From Roseovarius sp. UBA3070 (GTDB lineage Bacteria; Pseudomonadota; Alphaproteobacteria; Rhodobacterales; Rhodobacteraceae): a stretch of 15,868 nt of DNA. Below, one piece after another: positions 1-7,577 of this stretch (positions within the stretch are counted from its first letter, which is position 1; every line of letters begins with the position of its first letter). Location of the stretch: positions 2,323 to 18,190 of the forward strand of contig DFBW01000039.1 in NCBI GenBank assembly GCA_002366775.1. Reading direction: 5' to 3'. The notes below the pieces were generated by a model. It was not told where the DNA came from. It saw nothing but the letters and a program-made list of their open reading frames with translations, and did not search any database. A program made the position numbers and the translations under genes.

Positions 1-488
1 CGGTCATGGTCGGTGGTGGTGGGCGAGCGGAATTCAAGCGTGTCAGACAGGATGCACGTCAGCGCAATGCCTTTGGCCCAATCGGGCATCCGGGCAGCAT
101 CATCGCCTATCAGATCAATGATCAATGTGGCGGAGCAGGCCAGAGGGCGCACGGTGATTTCAATCGGGCCTTTGGTTTCCAGCCCGCCAACCAGTTTGTG
201 GTGGTCGATGATCGCCTGAACATCGGCGTTGTTGATGTTTGCGGGCAGCTCAGCGGGGTTGTTGGTGTCAACAATCACGCAGGGCTGATCTGTGTCCACA
301 TCTGAAATGATACGGGGTTTCGCCTGGTCCCAACGGGTCAGCATAAAGGCGGCTTCGGTGTTGGGCTCGCCCAGCAGCACGGCTTCGGCATCGTTGCCCT
401 TAACCTCGTTCATATACCAGGCCCAGAGAATGGCAGAGCCGGTGGAATCGGTGTCGGGGGATTTATGGCCAAAAACAAGCGTGGTCAT
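1..488 (-). CDS. ppaC: Manganese-dependent inorganic pyrophosphatase (family II), C-terminal part cut by window edge
   Basis: Hydrolyses pyrophosphate to two phosphates in the cytoplasm and so pulls biosynthetic reactions forward. The 162 visible residues hold the metal-site motifs of the DHH-family (family II) enzymes: GHKSPDTDS at residues 7-15 (H8, D12, D14), VDTNN around D74, DHH at 95-97, and SDT with D149. The following FRSPTTT stretch is also typical. All are in the expected order and spacing. The ATG at 486-488 gives the family N-terminus (MTTLVFGHKSPD) and has an AAGGA-like ribosome site upstream. Family members are about 305-310 residues, so roughly 145 C-terminal residues, including the substrate-binding DHHA2-type domain, lie outside the window. 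It diverges from the DUF2161 gene and has a good candidate promoter (530-558). Family assignment is secure; the intact state of the missing half is not known. Confidence 0.93.
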   Translation of the reverse strand, partial: MTTLVFGHKSPDTDSTGSAILWAWYMNEVKGNDAEAVLLGEPNTEAAFMLTRWDQAKPRIISDVDTDQPCVIVDTNNPAELPANINNADVQAIIDHHKLVGGLETKGPIEITVRPLACSATLIIDLIGDDAARMPDWAKGIALTCILSDTLEFRSPTTTDHD

Positions 489-529
489 GTTGGTATGATC
501 CTTGAGGTCAAATGGGATGATTTGCGCGC

Positions 530-558
530 CTTATAGGCCTGGTTGTGGGGCTTGTCAC
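530..558 (-). promoter_or_regulatory. Candidate sigma-70-type promoter of ppaC
   Basis: On the minus strand a GTGACA -35 box (553-558) lies exactly 17 bases from a TATAAG -10 box (530-535); each matches the consensus at five of six positions. Transcription would begin near 523, giving a leader of about 35 bases before the ppaC ATG. This is the cleanest vegetative-type promoter in the window. No transcript data were available. Confidence 0.55.
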
Positions 559-587
559 CCATCCCATATGCGGCCAAATTGCACGAG

Positions 588-1244
588 ATGACAAAAACCG
601 CCGAGACCGATTTATACGCCCCTGTGAAATCCTGGCTGGAGGGTCAGGGATATGAGGTGAAATCCGAAGTGGGGGCGGCCGATGTGGTGGCCCTGCGCGA
701 AGGTGGCGCGCCGCTGGTGGTTGAGCTGAAAACCGGGTTTTCGCTGACGTTGTTGCAACAGGGCGTGGCGCGTCAGGCGGTGACTGATCAGGTTTATGTG
801 GCTGTGCCGCGCTGGAAAGGCAAGGCGGGCTGGCGGGCATTCAAGGGCAACATTGGGCTGTGCAAACGGCTGGGCCTGGGCGTGCTGAGCGTGCGGCTGA
901 AGGATGATACGGTGCAGGTGCATTGTGATCCGGCAGAATTCAGGCCTCGCAAGTCCAAGGTGCGCCACGCCGCGTTGATGAAGGAATTCAAGGCGCGCGA
1001 GGGGGATCCGAATGCCGGGGGCACTCGCGGGCAGGTGATGACCTCGTACAAGCAGGATGCGCTGCGCTGTGTTGGCTATCTGGCGGGGCATGGGCCGTCG
1101 TCGGGGGCGGCGATTGCAAACGCCACCGGGGTGGCACGGGCAACAAGGATTATGGCTGATAACCACTCGGGCTGGTTTTTCCGGGTTGCGCGCGGGATGT
1201 ATACACTCAGTGATGCGGGGGCTGAAGCGGCTCAAGATGTGTAG
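588..1244 (+). CDS. DUF2161 protein with PD-(D/E)XK nuclease-like fold
   Basis: A 218-residue cytoplasmic protein of unknown function that I recognise as DUF2161. Its first 110 residues carry the signature of a PD-(D/E)XK phosphodiesterase core: E27, D32 in GAADVVAL, then E46 and K48 in VVELKTG. This matches the E...D...ExK pattern of metal-dependent nucleases. Residues from about 145 to 210 (KQDALRCVGYL ... RATRIMADNHSGWFFRVARGMYTLS) read as a winged-helix-like DNA-binding tail. The ATG at 588 is preferred because MTKTAETDLYAPVKSWLE is the natural family start; a TTG at 543 would add 15 residues without homology support. No strong ribosome site is visible. The TAG stop lies inside the perfect palindrome shared with the convergent TraB/GumN gene. 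There is no methylase or recombinase neighbour to suggest restriction activity; a repair or DNA-processing role is only an inference from the fold. Confidence 0.8.
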   Translation: MTKTAETDLYAPVKSWLEGQGYEVKSEVGAADVVALREGGAPLVVELKTGFSLTLLQQGVARQAVTDQVYVAVPRWKGKAGWRAFKGNIGLCKRLGLGVLSVRLKDDTVQVHCDPAEFRPRKSKVRHAALMKEFKAREGDPNAGGTRGQVMTSYKQDALRCVGYLAGHGPSSGAAIANATGVARATRIMADNHSGWFFRVARGMYTLSDAGAEAAQDV

Positions 1245-1267
1245 GGTGGGGTGAAACCCCACCCTAC
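1241..1267. terminator. Perfect 12-bp palindrome at convergent gene ends, candidate bidirectional terminator
   Basis: The left arm GTAGGGTGGGGT (1241-1252), a GAA loop and the right arm ACCCCACCCTAC (1256-1267) form a mismatch-free hairpin on both strands. The TAG stop of the DUF2161 gene (1242-1244) is in the left arm and the minus-strand TAG stop of the TraB/GumN gene (1264-1266) is in the right arm. The position suits termination in both directions. Neither side has a U-run, so it is not a textbook intrinsic terminator and could equally be a dispersed palindromic repeat that landed here. Confidence 0.55.
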
Positions 1268-2250
1268 GGATTGAAATCCAGCGCAGTTATGTCAAACCCC
1301 TCCTGCGTCAGCAGGTTCAGAACGCCGTCATCGCCGGGCAGGTGGGCGGCACCAACTGCCACGAAGACCTGTTTGCCTGTCGCCTCGTTCAGTAACAGAT
1401 CAACCCAGCCCTTGTTGCGGTCAATCAGCAGTTGTTGTTCCATCAATGCAAAGTCTTGTTCGGCGTTTGGTCCGCCAAACTTCAAGGACACGTAACGCGA
1501 ATACTCCCAGATGATCCCGATTTCCTGGGCCAGGTAGCGTTGGCGCAGCGTATAGGCCATATCATCGGCGCTGCCAGACCAGGCAAAGAACAGGCGGATC
1601 ATGTCCAGTTGGTCTTCTTGTGGGAAACTGTCGAGCATGGTCAGCAAGGTGCGGTAGTCTTCCAGGCTTCGGCTGGGAGTGCCGATAGCGGCGGCATGTT
1701 CACCAATCTGCATGTCGATGCCGTGGGCCTCCATCGCGTCGGCGCGGACCTCGCAGGGGCCAACCCCCAGCATCATCGCGGCCCAGACAGGTTTGAACTT
1801 GGCCGCCATGAAGCCAGGAATGGCGCGTTCGGCCATGGCGGCTTTGTAGGTTGCCCAGTCTTCCTCGCCCAGCAGGTCGGGCAGGGTGGGGCCGGTGGTG
1901 ATGAACATGATCGAAGGGTCGCGGCTCATCTCGGATTGCAGTTTGGCCTGATCATCGTTTGACACTTCAAGATAGACCCGATCTGCGGCTTCAATCCGGG
2001 GTTTGAGCGCGCTCAGATGGGCCGCGGTTTGGGCATGTGGAAAATGGTAGGTTCCGAAAAAGGCGATCTGAGTGTCGCCGCGTGTGGCCTGCCACAACAG
2101 GCCCTTGGGATAAGGCGTCGCTTCGGCACTTTCTTGCAATGCGTTGCGTTCAGTTGCGGGCATTGCGGCGATCAGGTCCGTGCCCTCGCACATGGCCTGC
2201 AGCATTGTTGCCTGCATGATCACCATCAGTGCTGAAAGAAGAATCCGCAT
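1264..2250 (-). CDS. TraB/GumN family protein (Tiki-like), secreted
   Basis: A 328-residue protein with a hydrophobic N-terminal export segment (about residues 1-20, MRILLSALMVIMQATMLQAM), so it probably acts in the periplasm or is exported. It carries the paired GxxH signature of the TraB/GumN/Tiki superfamily: GTYH at 66-69 in the N-terminal half and GAAHLPG at 300-306 near the C-terminus, plus the acidic site YLEVSND around E95. In characterised Tiki proteins these residues form a metal-dependent protease active site; bacterial members are mostly uncharacterised, so protease activity here is an inference. Cysteines C21 and C167 might pair after export. The ATG at 2248-2250 is kept because the signal peptide follows directly and an AGG-containing ribosome site precedes it. 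It is divergent from groESL and converges with the DUF2161 gene. Confidence 0.85.
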   Translation of the reverse strand: MRILLSALMVIMQATMLQAMCEGTDLIAAMPATERNALQESAEATPYPKGLLWQATRGDTQIAFFGTYHFPHAQTAAHLSALKPRIEAADRVYLEVSNDDQAKLQSEMSRDPSIMFITTGPTLPDLLGEEDWATYKAAMAERAIPGFMAAKFKPVWAAMMLGVGPCEVRADAMEAHGIDMQIGEHAAAIGTPSRSLEDYRTLLTMLDSFPQEDQLDMIRLFFAWSGSADDMAYTLRQRYLAQEIGIIWEYSRYVSLKFGGPNAEQDFALMEQQLLIDRNKGWVDLLLNEATGKQVFVAVGAAHLPGDDGVLNLLTQEGFDITALDFNP

Positions 2251-2341
2251 AAGACCAACCTGTTATTTGTCAAAGTTAAGACAACCTAATCGCGCGCCCG
2301 ACCAGAGGCAAATGTGGATTGCAAATATTTGAGCAGATATA

Positions 2342-2373
2342 TTGACACACCCCCAAGCAGTCCTTAGCTATGT
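2342..2373 (+). promoter_or_regulatory. Candidate groESL promoter
   Basis: A perfect TTGACA (2342-2347) lies just upstream of the CIRCE operator. At 17 bases spacing the -10 hexamer would be TAGCTA (2365-2370), a poor match. A CTATGT at 2368-2373 resembles the YTATNT element of alphaproteobacterial heat-shock (RpoH) promoters, but the spacing is longer than usual. Transcription would start inside or just before CIRCE, which fits HrcA repression. The exact -10 cannot be fixed by eye. Confidence 0.45.
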
Positions 2374-2374
2374 G

Positions 2375-2407
2375 CCGTTAGCACTCGAATGCACTGAGTG
2401 CTAACGG
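2375..2407 (+). promoter_or_regulatory. CIRCE operator (HrcA binding site), extended palindrome
   Basis: TTAGCACTC (2378-2386), a nine-base spacer and GAGTGCTAA (2396-2404) match the CIRCE consensus at every position. Pairing extends three more bases on each side (CCG/CGG), giving a 12-bp perfect inverted repeat from 2375 to 2407. CIRCE is the binding site of the heat-shock repressor HrcA, whose own activity depends on GroEL. It sits 49 bases before the groES start codon, downstream of a TTGACA box, the usual place for HrcA control of groESL. hrcA is not in this window. Confidence 0.97.
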
Positions 2408-2456
2408 CCCCAGCGAGGGGCTATGGGAGAAACTTTGAGCCAAGGAGCCAAAGAAC

Positions 2457-2744
2457 ATGGCATTTACACCGCTCCACGACCGAGTGACTGTACGTCGCGT
2501 AGAAAGTGACGAAAAAACTGCTGGCGGGTTGATCATCCCCGAAAGCGCAAAAGAAAAACCCAGCGAAGGTGAAGTTGTCGCCGTAGGTGCAGGCACCCGC
2601 GATGATGATGGCAACCGCGTTGCGCTGGACGTGAAAGCAGGCGATCGCGTGTTGTTCGGCAAATGGTCCGGCACCGAGATCACGCTGGACGGCGAAGAAC
2701 TGCTGATCATGAAAGAAGCCGATATTCTGGGCGTCATGTCCTAA
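2457..2744 (+). CDS. groES: Co-chaperonin GroES (Cpn10)
   Basis: The 95-residue lid of the GroEL chaperonin; seven copies cap the folding chamber in the cytoplasm in an ATP-dependent cycle. The sequence is full length: [14 protein letters not shown] at the start, the mobile loop with the hydrophobic GGLIIP tripeptide region at about residues 23-28 that contacts Gro[11 protein letters not shown] near 38-46, and [14 protein letters not shown] in the beta-barrel. An AAGGAG ribosome site at 2442-2447 is nine bases before the ATG. It is the first gene of the groESL operon, behind CIRCE, with 45 bases before groEL. Identification is certain. Confidence 0.98.
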   Translation: MAFTPLHDRVTVRRVESDEKTAGGLIIPESAKEKPSEGEVVAVGAGTRDDDGNRVALDVKAGDRVLFGKWSGTEITLDGEELLIMKEADILGVMS

Positions 2745-2774
2745 TCCGCTTCCCCACCCTATATTATTAGATAG

Positions 2775-4440
<1,666 letters not shown>

Positions 4441-4442
<2 letters not shown>

Positions 4443-4464
4443 GCACTCGCATCTTGCGAGGCTT
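4441..4464 (+). other. Hairpin directly after the groEL stop
   Basis: AAGC (4441-4444) and CTCGCA (4446-4451) pair with TGCGAG (4455-4460) and GCTT (4461-4464) around a TCT loop, ten base pairs with one bulged A. The stem begins within the groEL stop codon. No U-run follows, so it is more likely a 3'-end stabilising structure than a terminator by itself. Confidence 0.5.
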
Positions 4465-4482
4465 ATGCCGACAACACTAAAT

Positions 4483-4508
4483 AAGGGCTGCCTTCGGGCG
4501 GCCCTTTT
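4483..4508 (+). terminator. Intrinsic terminator of groESL
   Basis: GGGCTGCC (4485-4492), a TTCG tetraloop and GGCGGCCC (4497-4504) make an eight-pair stem with one G-U wobble, followed by TTTT. Flanking AA/TT add two pairs. UUCG loops are unusually stable. The position, 40 bases after groEL, fits the end of the operon. Confidence 0.9.
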
Positions 4509-4610
4509 CTGTTAGATGAATGTCGATCTGAACAGTTTTCAACCAAGCGCACCCCGTCAGAGGGTATGTCGCCGCCTTTAGACGGAAAAACTCCCGGTGT
4601 GATGGCGCCC

Positions 4611-4616
4611 TATACT
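4611..4616 (+). promoter_or_regulatory. Possible -10 box upstream of the YmdB-type gene
   Basis: TATACT matches the -10 consensus at five of six positions and lies 37 bases before the ATG at 4654. No convincing -35 box is found 16-18 bases upstream, so this is tentative. The rest of the 4509-4653 gap shows nothing further that I can support. Confidence 0.3.
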
Positions 4617-4653
4617 CTTGCCCTTGCTGGCGCGGCCCCCTAACACCATCCCC

Positions 4654-5466
4654 ATGAAAATATTGTTTCTCGGAGATGTGGTGGGCCGCGCCGGACGGCG
4701 GGCGATCACGGAAAACCTCGCCCGGTTGCGCAGCGAATGGCGGTTGGATTTTGTTGTGGTCAACGGCGAAAACGCCACCGGCGGCATGGGGCTTAGCGGC
4801 TCTCATGCCAAAGTGCTGCTTGAGGCGGGGGCGGATTGCCTGACCTTGGGGGATCATGCCTTTGACCAAAAGGACATGCTGCAATTTATTCAGAATGAGC
4901 CTCGCATCATCCGGCCGCTGAACTTTGCCAAGGATGCGCCGGGGCGCGGGTTTGGCGTGTTTGCCGATAAACGCGGGCGCAAAATACTGGTGACGCAGGT
5001 CTTGGGCCAGGTGTTCATGAAACGCGCGTTTGATGATCCGTTCTCGGCCATTGATGCGGTGTTGCGCAAACACCCCCTTGGAGGGGCGGTGCAGGCCAGC
5101 CTTGTGGATATCCATTGCGAGGCCACGTCTGAGAAGATGGGCATGGGGCATTATTGTGATGGCAAAGCCAGCCTGGTTGTGGGCACTCATACCCATATCC
5201 CCACCGGGGACGCACAGATCCTGCCCGGTGGCACCGGGTTTCAGGGGGATGCGGGCATGTGTGGCGACTACCTCAGCGTGATTGGCATGGACAAGGCAGA
5301 GCCGATGCGCCGCTTTGTCACTGGCATGGGACGTGAGAGATTTACGCCCGCAATGGGCGAGGCGACGCTGTCGGGCGTTTATGTGGAAACCGATGACAAG
5401 ACCGGCAAAGCCACTGTGATCCGCATGGTGCGCCAAGGTGGCCGGTTGGAGCAATCTGGCCCTTGA
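4654..5466 (+). CDS. YmdB-type metallophosphoesterase (TIGR00282 family)
   Basis: A 270-residue cytoplasmic calcineurin-like phosphoesterase; the Bacillus subtilis relative YmdB hydrolyses 2',3'-cyclic nucleotides. Metal-site residues are visible in order: D8 (FLGDVVGRAGR), E39-N40 (VNGENATGG), D67-H68 (LGDHAFDQKDM), H154 (VDIHCEATSEK), H179 and H181 (VGTHTHIPTGD). The end of the family core, GMCGDYLSVIG, is also present. From recall, the family usually has Asn where D67 stands (GNH), so this site differs. The ATG at 4654 is chosen because MKILFLGDVVGR is the invariant family start; an upstream TTG at 4618 would add 12 residues with no homology support. No Shine-Dalgarno sequence precedes the ATG. 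It stands alone, after the groESL terminator and before a gene-free gap. Confidence 0.88.
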   Translation: MKILFLGDVVGRAGRRAITENLARLRSEWRLDFVVVNGENATGGMGLSGSHAKVLLEAGADCLTLGDHAFDQKDMLQFIQNEPRIIRPLNFAKDAPGRGFGVFADKRGRKILVTQVLGQVFMKRAFDDPFSAIDAVLRKHPLGGAVQASLVDIHCEATSEKMGMGHYCDGKASLVVGTHTHIPTGDAQILPGGTGFQGDAGMCGDYLSVIGMDKAEPMRRFVTGMGRERFTPAMGEATLSGVYVETDDKTGKATVIRMVRQGGRLEQSGP

Positions 5467-5734
5467 GTGCACGGGTTTTTCTGGCAGTTGGTTTGTCGAT
5501 GAGGACACTGGCATGCCGGACCAAACTTTGCGCCGCACAGTGATTATCTGGTCACCGGGGGTGCGGTGTTGTGATCAATCATCCTGCTGAACGAGAGCTG
5601 CCCCGGATATGTCTGGCTGGCATTGGCGACTGTGCGGGCAGGGATGTTCCTTGCGCAGCCTCACCCCGGGATCACGCTTGCTCCCAAGGCGGGCATGGGC
5701 GAAACTGAACATGAATAACAAAGGGTAATGCGCT
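5467..5734. other. Gene-free gap, possible degraded coding remnant
   Basis: 268 bases between the YmdB-type gene and the first permease hold no intact gene. A reading frame running to the TAA at 5714-5716 gives about 44 residues, including ESCPGYVWLALATVRAG, which faintly recalls the NxPE...LA..RAG segment of AMP-forming acyl-CoA ligases. The resemblance is weak and the frame is closed upstream by a stop. An AAAGGG (5720-5725) at the end serves as the ribosome site of the permease. No clear promoter is seen. Confidence 0.25.
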
Positions 5735-7513
5735 GTGATTCACCTTCTTGATGTATCGCCAACGGTTCACGCGTTTCTGGCCTTGGGCGTGGTCGCGGGC
5801 ATGTTTACACTTTTCATCCGTGAAGTGTATCCAACCGAAGTCATCGCCATTGGTGGCGCGGCGATGCTGCTGGCGCTGGGGCTATTGCCTTACAAAGACG
5901 CGCTGCATGTGCTGTCCAATCCGGCCCCCTGGACAATCGCGGCGATGTTTGTCGTCATGGGGGCCTTGGTGCGCACGGGCGCATTGGATGCCTTCACGGC
6001 GATGGCGGAAAGGCAAGCCAGGGTAAACCCCCGCATTGCGATTGCCATGCTTTTGGGTTTTGTGGTGATCGCCTCGGCATTTATGAACAACACACCGGTG
6101 GTTGTGGTGATGATCCCGGTCTTTGTGCAACTGTCAAAAACCTTGGGCGTTCAGGCCTCTAAGATGCTGATCCCGCTGAGTTATGCGGCAATCCTGGGGG
6201 GCACTCTCACGCTGATTGGCACCTCGACGAACTTGCTTGTGGACGGCGTGGCGCGGGCGGCGGGCATGGAGGCGTTCACAATCTTTGAGATCACCCCGCT
6301 GGCCATCGTGCTGGTGATCTGGGGGATGATATATTTGCGTTTCATCGCCCCGCATTTGCTGCCCGCACGCGACAGCATGGCCGATATTTTGTCTGACAAA
6401 AGCAAGATGAAGTTCTTTACCGAGGCCGTCGTCCCCCCCGAAAGCAACCTGATCGGGCGTGACGTGACAGGTGTGCAATTGTTCAAGCGCGAAGGTGTGC
6501 GGCTGATTGATGTGATCCGTGGTGATCTATCTTTGCGGCGCAACCTCAAGGGCGTGACCCTGCAATTGGGTGATCGGATCGTTTTGCGCACCCGGATGAC
6601 TGAATTATTGAGTTTGCAAAGCAATAAAGAGCTGAAGCGGGTGGATCAGATCTCGGCGGTGGAAACGTCCACGGTGGAAGTCCTTATTACACCGGGGTGC
6701 AAAATGGTGGGGCACAGCCTGGGCGAGATGCGGCTCAGACGGCGCTATGGTGTTTATCCACTGGCCGTACACCGCCGAAACCAGAATATCGGGCGCCAGC
6801 TGGATGATCTGGTGGTTCGGGTGGGGGATACGTTGCTGCTTGAGGGGGCGCCTGAGGACATTCAGCGCTTGGCACGAGAGATGGACATGGTTGATGTCTC
6901 GCACCCTTCGGCGCGGGCCTACCGGCGCTCACATGCCCCGATTGCCCTGGCCGCCTTGGCTGGAATCGTGGCGTTGGCGGCCTTTGGTGTGGCGCCCATT
7001 TTGCTGTTGGCCGTCTTGGCTATGGCTGTTGTCTTTCTGACCCGCTGCATCGATTCAGATGAGGCATTTTCCTTCGTGGATGGGCGTCTGTTGGCGCTGA
7101 TCTTTGCCATGCTGGCCGTGGCCACATCGCTGGAAACATCCGGCGCGGTTGATTTGATTGTGGGCGCACTCACGCCCTTTATCGCCGGGTTCTCGCCCTT
7201 CTTTATTATCTGGTCGATTTATCTGCTGACCTCGGCCTTGTCTGAGCTGATCAACCATGCGGTGGCCGTGGTGCTGACGCCTGTTGCCATTGGGTTGGCA
7301 ATCAGCCTCGGAGTTGATCCACGCCCACTGGTGGTGACAGTGATGTTTGCCGCCAGTGCAACATTCGCCACGCCGATCAGCTATCAGACCAACATGATGG
7401 TCTATGGTCCCGGCGGGTATAAGTTCACTGACTTTTTGAAGGTTGGTGTCCCGCTTAACCTGAGCGTTGGGTTTCTGGCCTCGGCGCTGATCCCCTTTAT
7501 CTGGCCACTATGA
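5735..7513 (+). CDS. SLC13-family anion permease with two TrkA_C domains (first copy)
   Basis: A 592-residue inner-membrane transporter of the SLC13/DASS (ArsB-like ion transporter) superfamily, which move anions such as sulfate, phosphate or dicarboxylates, usually with sodium. Two hydrophobic halves (about residues 10-208 and 398-592) flank a cytoplasmic insert with two TrkA_C-type regulatory domains (about 227-296 and 313-388). Substrate-site hairpin signatures are seen in each half: MNNTPVVVVMIP (117-128) with IGTSTNLLV (161-169), and SELINHAVAVVLTP (503-516) with TPISYQTNMMVYGPGGY (546-562). The GTG at 5735 is chosen for an AAAGGG ribosome site nine bases upstream; the nearby ATGs are out of frame. 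It converges with a second, divergent copy of the same architecture, both ending in a WPL tail. The substrate cannot be read from the sequence. Confidence 0.9.
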   Translation: MIHLLDVSPTVHAFLALGVVAGMFTLFIREVYPTEVIAIGGAAMLLALGLLPYKDALHVLSNPAPWTIAAMFVVMGALVRTGALDAFTAMAERQARVNPRIAIAMLLGFVVIASAFMNNTPVVVVMIPVFVQLSKTLGVQASKMLIPLSYAAILGGTLTLIGTSTNLLVDGVARAAGMEAFTIFEITPLAIVLVIWGMIYLRFIAPHLLPARDSMADILSDKSKMKFFTEAVVPPESNLIGRDVTGVQLFKREGVRLIDVIRGDLSLRRNLKGVTLQLGDRIVLRTRMTELLSLQSNKELKRVDQISAVETSTVEVLITPGCKMVGHSLGEMRLRRRYGVYPLAVHRRNQNIGRQLDDLVVRVGDTLLLEGAPEDIQRLAREMDMVDVSHPSARAYRRSHAPIALAALAGIVALAAFGVAPILLLAVLAMAVVFLTRCIDSDEAFSFVDGRLLALIFAMLAVATSLETSGAVDLIVGALTPFIAGFSPFFIIWSIYLLTSALSELINHAVAVVLTPVAIGLAISLGVDPRPLVVTVMFAASATFATPISYQTNMMVYGPGGYKFTDFLKVGVPLNLSVGFLASALIPFIWPL

Positions 7514-7532
7514 TCCTCGGTTGATATGGGAG

Positions 7533-7554
7533 AGAAAATTCGTGCGAATTTTCT
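7533..7554. terminator. AT-rich palindrome between convergent permeases, candidate bidirectional terminator
   Basis: AGAAAATTCG (7533-7542), TG, and CGAATTTTCT (7545-7554) form a perfect 10-bp inverted repeat. It has A-tracts on one side and T-tracts on the other in both directions, within the 64-base gap between two convergent stop codons. The tight core forces a loop of four to six bases in RNA, so the hairpin is weaker than the groEL one. Confidence 0.5.
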
Positions 7555-7577
7555 TGGCCCGCCCCGCAGTGGATGTC

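Noticed and set aside
2322..2331. Palindrome CAAATATTTG upstream of the groESL promoter as an operator
   Set aside because: It is short and AT-rich; such a 10-mer is likely by chance in an upstream region, and CIRCE already explains the regulation.
4477..5538. Long minus-strand open frame (353 codons) opposite the YmdB-type gene
   Set aside because: It runs antisense to a gene with clear catalytic motifs, is rich in His, Arg and Pro as expected for a GC-driven shadow frame, shows no domain, and crosses the groEL terminator region.
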